Below are positions 58,143-64,000 of a stretch of 64,000 bases of DNA, piece by piece; position 1 is the stretch's first letter, and each line of letters opens with the position of its first letter. The stretch is from an uncultured Flavobacteriaceae bacterium (lineage in GTDB: Bacteria > Bacteroidota > Bacteroidia > Flavobacteriales > Flavobacteriaceae), in NCBI GenBank assembly GCA_947503005.1, contig CANNCA010000002.1, positions 310,001 to 374,000 of the forward strand, written 5' to 3'. The notes under the pieces were generated by a model. The model was not told the DNA's origin, did no database searches, and saw only the letters and a program-made list of their open reading frames with translations. Position numbers and translations under genes: made by a program.

Positions 58143-60533
58143 TTGAAACTTTTGAGAAAGATAGGTTTGGCCCTGATGGTTGTAGTTGGGATCCTAGCCA
58201 TAGCCGCTGCAATCTTCGCCCATAACCTAAAGCCCGTTTACGACGGAAACGAACTACTGACAGATTTGACCGGAGAAGTGACGGTTCACTACGATACGTA
58301 CGGCATCCCCCATATTTACGGAAGTAATAAAAAAGACGCTTTTCGTGCCTTGGGTTATGTGCATGCCCAAGATCGCCTTTGGCAAATGGAACTATTGCGA
58401 AGAATTGGAAGAGGAGGGTTGTCTGAAGTCTTCGGAGAAGCAACCCTAGAAACTGATAAATTCTTTCTGGCACTAGGTATTGATGAAGCATCTGCGAAAA
58501 CAGTCTCAGAATTGGATATGGACTCCGAGGCAGTACTTTTATCCTTGGCTTATCTTGATGGAATCAATCAATTTATTGCAGAAGGACCGACTCCCATAGA
58601 ATTTTACCTTACCGGTCTTGATAAATCCGAATTCACGCTCCATGACGTTCAAAATGTTTTTGGTTACATGGCTTTCAGTTTTGCGCAGGCACATAAAACC
58701 GACCCCTTACTAACGCGTATAAAAGATAGTCTCGGTTTAGAATATCTCAAGGATTTGGATGTCTCTATCGACCCCAAGAGCACATTGATAAAAAATCACA
58801 AAAGGATAAAGGGAAACAGTTCGCAGGAAGACTTGGTAAGCTCAATTACGAAAACCTTGGAATCACTTCATATACCATTGTTTGAAGGAAGCAATAGCTG
58901 GGTTATTGGGCCTGAGAAGACCAAGAATGGTAAAGTGATTTTCGCCAATGACCCGCATATTGGGTTTGCACAGCCTTCCGTTTGGTACGAAGCCCATGTA
59001 ATTACACCTAATTACGAAAAATATGGATATCATTTAGCGGGAATACCTTTTCCGGTACTGGCCCACGATCGAAACCTGACCTATGGTATGACCATGTTCG
59101 AAAATGATGATACTGATTTCTATTATGAGGAAACAAATTCAGAAGGGGACAAATATAAATCAGAAAACGAGTGGATTTCCTTTGAAACTGTTTCGCACAC
59201 TATAAAAGTCAAAGATGCCGAAGACGTGGAGTTCGCCATACAGAAAACAGTTAGAGGTCCCATTATGAGTGGTATCATGAATGAAATAAAGCATGAAAAA
59301 CCGATTTCGATGTGGTGGACCTATACTCAAAATAAGAACGAGGTCATTCAAGCGCTCTTCAAAATGTCTACCGCAGAAGGTTTGGCAGAAGTTGAAGAGG
59401 CACTGCCAAAAATACATGCGCCGGGCTTGAATATCATGTACGGGGATGCTAAAGGAAATATTGCTTGGTGGGCGACCGCTAAACTCCATAAAGTTCCAGA
59501 TAGCGTGAATACGAAATTTATTCAGACGGAACATCAATCACTTCCTGTAAATCGTGAATATCTGCCGTTTTCAGAAAACCCACAAGCAATTAATCCACCT
59601 TGGAATTATGTGTATTCTGCAAATAATCAGCCAGATTCGATAGCTGGAATGCTTTATCCCGGGTATTATTTGTCCGAGAATCGAGCAAAGCGCATCGTGC
59701 AACTGCTAGAACCCAAAAATGATTGGGATAAGTCTGCTGTTAGTGAAATGCTGACCGATGTCACCTCTTCCATCAACCCTTCGATAGTGAAGAACTTGGC
59801 AAAAAGTTTGGATATTAAGGTATTGGATTCTTTGCAGCTTGAAGCCCTAGACCGTTTGAACAATTGGAAGGGCGATTATCCTACTAAGAGTGCGGAAGCC
59901 GGTTTGTATCATCGATGGATATATTTTTTCCTTAAATATACTTTCGAGGACGAACTTGGGTCAGAAGGATTTGGGCAATTTTTGAAAGCTCATTTCAGTA
60001 AGAGGATTATTGCCCCCATGGCCGCAAACCCAAATTCCGTTTGGTGGGATGATGTGGCTACCGAAACTCATGAAAAACAAGCTGATATAGTTCAAAAATC
60101 TTATTTAAAAGCCTTTAGTTCTTTGGAAGATGATTTTGGGAGAAATCCTTCAGATTGGACATGGGGCAAAATACACACCTTAGAACACGGCCACCCGATT
60201 GGTCAGGCCGGAGGGCTGTTACGCTCTTTTTTCAACGTAGGACCTTTTCCAATCCATGGAAGTAGGGAAGTTATCAATAATTTAGGATTTGGGTATAACG
60301 ATTCAGGCTATTTCGAAGTTGGCTCGGGACCATCAACACGAAGAATAATTGATTTTTCAGATGTCGAGAATAGCATTAGTATACTTCCTACCGGGCAGTC
60401 GGGTAATCCATTTAGTAAGTACTACCAAGATCAAGCTGAAATGTACGTCAATGGGGAATTCCGAAAAATGATGATGAACAAAGAAGAAATCCTAAGTACA
60501 TCGGACTCAAAACTGGTTTTGTCCCCCAGATAA
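58143..60533 (+). CDS. Penicillin acylase-family Ntn hydrolase
   Basis: 796-aa precursor of an N-terminal nucleophile hydrolase. The N terminus has a membrane segment (ALMVVVGILAIAAAIFAHN), then the alpha chain, including YGIPHIYGSNKKDAFRALGY and HAQDRLWQMELLRRIGRGGL. Autocleavage should occur before Ser250 in FEGSNSWVIGP, making it the new N-terminal nucleophile of the beta chain (FANDPHIGFAQPS, WWTYTQNKNE). Start TTG 58143 is used because no ATG in frame precedes residue 12. Homologues hydrolyse amides such as acyl-homoserine lactones or beta-lactams; the substrate is unknown. Confidence 0.92.
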   Translation: MKLLRKIGLALMVVVGILAIAAAIFAHNLKPVYDGNELLTDLTGEVTVHYDTYGIPHIYGSNKKDAFRALGYVHAQDRLWQMELLRRIGRGGLSEVFGEATLETDKFFLALGIDEASAKTVSELDMDSEAVLLSLAYLDGINQFIAEGPTPIEFYLTGLDKSEFTLHDVQNVFGYMAFSFAQAHKTDPLLTRIKDSLGLEYLKDLDVSIDPKSTLIKNHKRIKGNSSQEDLVSSITKTLESLHIPLFEGSNSWVIGPEKTKNGKVIFANDPHIGFAQPSVWYEAHVITPNYEKYGYHLAGIPFPVLAHDRNLTYGMTMFENDDTDFYYEETNSEGDKYKSENEWISFETVSHTIKVKDAEDVEFAIQKTVRGPIMSGIMNEIKHEKPISMWWTYTQNKNEVIQALFKMSTAEGLAEVEEALPKIHAPGLNIMYGDAKGNIAWWATAKLHKVPDSVNTKFIQTEHQSLPVNREYLPFSENPQAINPPWNYVYSANNQPDSIAGMLYPGYYLSENRAKRIVQLLEPKNDWDKSAVSEMLTDVTSSINPSIVKNLAKSLDIKVLDSLQLEALDRLNNWKGDYPTKSAEAGLYHRWIYFFLKYTFEDELGSEGFGQFLKAHFSKRIIAPMAANPNSVWWDDVATETHEKQADIVQKSYLKAFSSLEDDFGRNPSDWTWGKIHTLEHGHPIGQAGGLLRSFFNVGPFPIHGSREVINNLGFGYNDSGYFEVGSGPSTRRIIDFSDVENSISILPTGQSGNPFSKYYQDQAEMYVNGEFRKMMMNKEEILSTSDSKLVLSPR

Positions 60534-60750
60534 TTGTCAAATTTGATGATTTCTGATTACGCCAATAAACATTAAAGAATATAGCACTTAGAATTTTCCG
60601 AAATTGGCGAAAATCCTTACGCTGATGTTCATTTTAAGATTTTTTTAGTATATTCAAAATAAAAGATTGCCAATTCAAAAAACCTTTATTTAATAGGGAC
60701 TAATTGGGGTATTCCTAGCTCCAACTATTTTGCCAAACCATCCACGATCG

Positions 60751-63528
60751 ATGAGAAAAACACTATTTTCAATGCTCATGGTTTTGACAACAACTCTTGT
60801 CATGAGCCAAACCGAAACCACCAATGTTACCATTTCCTTTACCGAAGCCAATGTACGTGAGGTAATCAAATCTTTGGAAGAAAAAACCCAATTGAAATTT
60901 TATTACGTAGACGAATGGTTAAGTAATGATCCAATTTCCGGCACCTATACCAATACTCCCGTTACAGAAGTCATGGACGCCATATTCCAAAACACAATAA
61001 TCAATTATTATGTATTGGATGGTGAGAAAGTCATCTTGACACAGAACAATATTATTTACGATCAACTACCGAATGGTTTTTTTGAAAAATCGGGTCAAGA
61101 ACTACCACAGGTGGGTGAATCAGAAGAAACTACCGAAGCGCTTAACCCTGTATTTTTTCCCGAGGAGCAATCGCGCTTACAGCAACAGGTCGAAACGGTT
61201 CGAATCGGAAAGGAAACGCTTGAGGGTCAGAAAACACGGTATAGACTTTCTGGATTTGTCAAAAACGCCAAAACAGGTAAACCTATTCCAGACCTTTCGC
61301 TTATAGTCAAAAACCGTAGAATCGGGACCGTTACCGACGAAAATGGTTTCTATGAAATTGCCCTTCCAGCAGGGGCAAACCTTTTCGAAACAAAAGCTTT
61401 AGGTATCGAAACACAGCGCAAACGAGTTATTATCTACAACGATGGTAATCTTGATTTCAATCTTAACGAAAACATTGAACAACTTGACGAGGTTGTTGTT
61501 GAAGCTGACAAGGCAGAAAACGTCGAAGAAGAAATCACGGGTTCGACAACCATCGAATCTGAAGAAACTAAAGATATTCCAATGGTATTGGGAGAACGGA
61601 ACATTCTTTCCGTTGCAACAACATTACCCGGAATTACTAATGCAGGTGAAGGTGCTTCGGGCTTAAATGTAAGAGGTGGTAAAACAGATCAGAATCTTAT
61701 TCTGTTGGATGAAGGTGTGGTATACAATCCGACCCACTTTTTTGGAATTTTTCAGGCACTAAATCCGTTTGCGACCAAAGGGGTGGATATTTATAAGGGG
61801 AATGTACCCGCTGAGTTTGGTGGAAGATTGTCGTCTGTATTCGATATTACAACCATTGATGGCAATACTGAAAAATTTTCCGGAGAAGCATCCATTGGTC
61901 CTGTTACGGGGAATCTAATGTTGGAAATCCCCGTAGTAAAAGACAAATCATCTTTGGTATTAGGAGGCAGGGGTGCCTATTCGGATTGGATTTTGCGCTC
62001 TCTAGACGAAGAATCGTTAAAGAACAGTTCCGCCTCTTTTTATGATGTAGTCGCGAACTATACGCACAAAGTGAATGAAAACAACCAAGTTAAAGCTACG
62101 GGTTATTACAGCAAGGATGCTTTTAGTATCACTTCGGATTCTCTCTATGGATACAGTAATCGAATGTTTTCACTGGAATGGAAACACAAGTTCAACGAAA
62201 GAAACAATGGAAGTCTGGTGATCGCAAATAGCAAATATGAATTCGATATTGATTTTGATGGACAAGCGAATAATGATTTCCTCTTAGGTTATAGTGTTGA
62301 AGAAACAGAAGCTAAATTAAAGTTCAAATATCTTTTGAACGACACTCATACCTTGGATTATGGGGTAGCAGGAAAACTATATAGTGTTAACCCTGGTTTT
62401 ATTAGGCCAACGGGTAATGAATCAATAATCAATCCTTTTGAAGTGCCTGAAGACAGGGCTCTTGAAGCCGCAATTTATGTAAGTGATGAAATCAATTTAG
62501 GTGATAAGGTAGGATTGAGTGCAGGTATACGCTATTCTTATTATACCGCCTTAGGGCCATCTACGCAGCGCGTATATGCCGAAGGCCAACCGAGAAACCA
62601 AGCAACTTTAATAGGTAGTTCTGAATTTGATAAAAATGAAACCATAGACACCTACGGAGGTCCTGAGTTCAGAGTTTCGGGCAGGTATTCTTTTACGCCT
62701 GACTTTTCTTTAAAGGCGGGTTTCAATAGCATGTACCAATACATTCATACGCTTTCGAATACGACAACGGTATCACCAATAGATACGTGGAAGCTTTCGG
62801 ATTCCAATATCAAACCACAACGTTCCAATCAATTTAGTTTGGGACTTTTTAAGAATTTCGAAGATGATTTATATGAGTTAAGTCTTGAAGGGTATTATAA
62901 AACGTCGGAGGATATTCTTGACTTCAAAACGGGCGCACAGCTATTGCTTAACGACAACATCGAGCAAGAGGTGTTGCAAGGCGAGGGGCAAGCTTATGGT
63001 GTAGAATTACTGCTTCGTAAGAATTCAGGGAAGTTAAATGGTTGGTTGGGGTATACCTATTCACGTTCCCTGATAAAGTTTGCCAGCGAATTTTCAGAAG
63101 AGCGCATTAATGGTGGAGCGTTTTTCCCATCTAATTTCGATAAACCACACGATGTGAGTTTAGTAACTAACTATAAGTTTACCACACGCTATAGTGCATC
63201 GTTGAACTTCTCGTATCAAACCGGGCGACCGGTAACGTATCCTATTGGGCAATACAATTTCAATAATTCGGAGTATGTCTTTTATAGCAATCGAAACGAA
63301 TTTAGAATTCCCGATTACTTCCGTTTGGATATTGGTATAAATATCGAGGGGAATCATAAAATCAAAAAGTTTGCACATAGTTTTTGGAATATTTCGGTCT
63401 ACAATGTTTTGGGTAGGGCAAACCCCTATTCGGTATTCTTTGTATCGGAAGATGGTGGGGTAAAGGCATTCAAGAGCTCGATTTTCTCCATACCGATTCC
63501 GTCTATTACCTATAATTTTAAATTTTAA
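60751..63528 (+). CDS. TonB-dependent receptor with STN and carboxypeptidase-like domains
   Basis: 925-aa outer-membrane receptor. The signal peptide (RKTLFSMLMVLTTTLVMSQ) is followed by an STN domain (about 25-95, ANVREVIKSLEEKTQLKFYY), a carboxypeptidase-D-regulatory-like domain (about 168-250, LSGFVKNAKTGKPIPDLSL), a plug (about 290-400, NVRGGKTDQNLILLDEGVVY, GNVPAEFGGRLSSVFDI) and the beta-barrel ending in IPSITYNFKF. STN domains often signal to FecR-like anti-sigma proteins, but none is visible here. It is followed by a DUF4249-like lipoprotein gene, the usual partner. ATG 60751 is preferred to TTG 60730 for the signal peptide. Confidence 0.94.
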   Translation: MRKTLFSMLMVLTTTLVMSQTETTNVTISFTEANVREVIKSLEEKTQLKFYYVDEWLSNDPISGTYTNTPVTEVMDAIFQNTIINYYVLDGEKVILTQNNIIYDQLPNGFFEKSGQELPQVGESEETTEALNPVFFPEEQSRLQQQVETVRIGKETLEGQKTRYRLSGFVKNAKTGKPIPDLSLIVKNRRIGTVTDENGFYEIALPAGANLFETKALGIETQRKRVIIYNDGNLDFNLNENIEQLDEVVVEADKAENVEEEITGSTTIESEETKDIPMVLGERNILSVATTLPGITNAGEGASGLNVRGGKTDQNLILLDEGVVYNPTHFFGIFQALNPFATKGVDIYKGNVPAEFGGRLSSVFDITTIDGNTEKFSGEASIGPVTGNLMLEIPVVKDKSSLVLGGRGAYSDWILRSLDEESLKNSSASFYDVVANYTHKVNENNQVKATGYYSKDAFSITSDSLYGYSNRMFSLEWKHKFNERNNGSLVIANSKYEFDIDFDGQANNDFLLGYSVEETEAKLKFKYLLNDTHTLDYGVAGKLYSVNPGFIRPTGNESIINPFEVPEDRALEAAIYVSDEINLGDKVGLSAGIRYSYYTALGPSTQRVYAEGQPRNQATLIGSSEFDKNETIDTYGGPEFRVSGRYSFTPDFSLKAGFNSMYQYIHTLSNTTTVSPIDTWKLSDSNIKPQRSNQFSLGLFKNFEDDLYELSLEGYYKTSEDILDFKTGAQLLLNDNIEQEVLQGEGQAYGVELLLRKNSGKLNGWLGYTYSRSLIKFASEFSEERINGGAFFPSNFDKPHDVSLVTNYKFTTRYSASLNFSYQTGRPVTYPIGQYNFNNSEYVFYSNRNEFRIPDYFRLDIGINIEGNHKIKKFAHSFWNISVYNVLGRANPYSVFFVSEDGGVKAFKSSIFSIPIPSITYNFKF

Positions 63529-63542
63529 TCTTTTTTAATTAA

Positions 63543-64000
63543 TTGATAAAGAACAGCTTACATATCATAGTTGGTTATATCGTAATGTTGATAGCGATAA
63601 GTAGTTGCGTAGAACCTTTTCAAGCCGAATCACTTTCTTTTGAGAATGTTTTGGTCATCGACGCGCGAATTAGCGATGAACTAAAAAGGCATGAAGTTAT
63701 TCTTAGAAGGACATACCCTTTTGAGAACGAAGATTTTGAAGTGGAGCGAAATGCATCCGTTCAGATAACTGATGATTTGGGAAATACCATTGATTTTCAA
63801 GAAGCCGCTCCAGGAAACTATGTTTCCATTTCGGAGTTTGCGGCTCAGGCCAATGTTGGCTATCGGTTACAAGTGACTACAGCTGGTGGCACGCGATATG
63901 AATCGGAAAGTGTAATAACACCAACCAGTATTCCTATCAAAGAAGTGAATGGGAAAATAGGTTTTAACGATTTAGAAAATGAAGGTATTCGTATTTCGTT
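63543..64000 (+). CDS. DUF4249-like lipoprotein, 3' end beyond the window
   Basis: Partial protein (152 aa in the window). A signal peptide with the lipobox ISSC near residue 22 (HIIVGYIVMLIAISSCVEPF) is followed by LVIDARISDELKRHEVILRR, VQITDDLGNTIDF and an immunoglobulin-like region with RLQVTTAGGTRYESE, the pattern of DUF4249 lipoproteins coded next to TonB receptors. An in-frame stop directly precedes TTG 63543; the alternative ATG at 63585 would leave a signal peptide too short to work. It is probably co-transcribed with the receptor and forms its surface lid. Confidence 0.8.
   Translation, partial: MIKNSLHIIVGYIVMLIAISSCVEPFQAESLSFENVLVIDARISDELKRHEVILRRTYPFENEDFEVERNASVQITDDLGNTIDFQEAAPGNYVSISEFAAQANVGYRLQVTTAGGTRYESESVITPTSIPIKEVNGKIGFNDLENEGIRIS

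Noticed and set aside
1-64000. CRISPR arrays, insertion sequences, prophage or defence systems
   Set aside because: No repeat-spacer pattern, transposase, integrase, phage structural gene or recognised defence gene was seen in the translations.

Overview
The window is a chromosomal segment of a member of the Flavobacteriaceae (phylum Bacteroidota), probably marine or particle-associated. I base this on several things seen in the sequence: low G+C, TAnnTTTG (-7) promoters with no Shine-Dalgarno leaders, a type IX secretion PorP/SprF protein, an STN/TonB receptor followed by a DUF4249-like lipoprotein, GH92 and DUF1080 glycan proteins, and the gene order tpx-dgk-ftsK-lolA-lptF-rib. No rRNA, phage, insertion sequence or CRISPR array was seen.

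Layout. 1-10.2 kb: housekeeping genes (cysteine-free endonuclease III, Bcp peroxiredoxin, an MBL phosphodiesterase, an esterase, two DUF4870-like membrane proteins, a degenerate dihydroorotase, a BatA/VWA membrane protein, a GT2 glycosyltransferase fusion). 10.2-14.5 kb: an atypical NarL-type regulator and a pair of T9SS-associated proteins (PorP/SprF-SPOR and TPR-PD40) without an adhesin. 14.7 kb: tRNA-Ser(UGA) with promoter and terminator. 15.4-25.9 kb: an unusual one-strand accessory cluster made of a eukaryote-like single-chain molybdenum hydroxylase, two paralogous monoheme lipoproteins, a DNase II-family protein and a PLC-type phosphoesterase. 26.1-32.4 kb: a TPR histidine kinase/LytTR pair followed by lipoproteins, two lipase/esterase-like lipoproteins and a small outer-membrane-type protein. 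32.6-38.9 kb: a small unknown protein, TauE/SafE exporter, nitroreductase, DegT aminotransferase, DUF1080 and GH92 proteins. 38.9-45.5 kb: a tight minus-strand envelope/redox operon ending in rib. 45.6-52 kb: NhaC antiporter, a PLP gamma-lyase divergent from an Lrp regulator, dihydrolipoyl dehydrogenase, a double-CDGSH protein and a membrane acyltransferase. 52-58 kb: a co-directional run of FMN reductase, pabB, monoglyceride lipase, tilS and a DsbD-like reductase. 58-64 kb: penicillin acylase, a TonB receptor and a truncated DUF4249-like lipoprotein.

How genes may work together. The molybdenum hydroxylase, cytochromes, DNase II and phosphoesterase could form one pathway that breaks down nucleic acid or phosphodiesters and oxidises a heterocycle or aldehyde, passing electrons to lipoprotein cytochromes. 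This is inference: the topology is unsolved, because only the cytochromes carry export signals. The most interesting points are this cluster, the 75-residue insertion in its hydroxylase, repeated leaderless promoters, a regulator with Glu at the phosphorylation site, and several enzymes that have lost their metal ligands (Nth, PyrC-like, Rib GCH2 domain).
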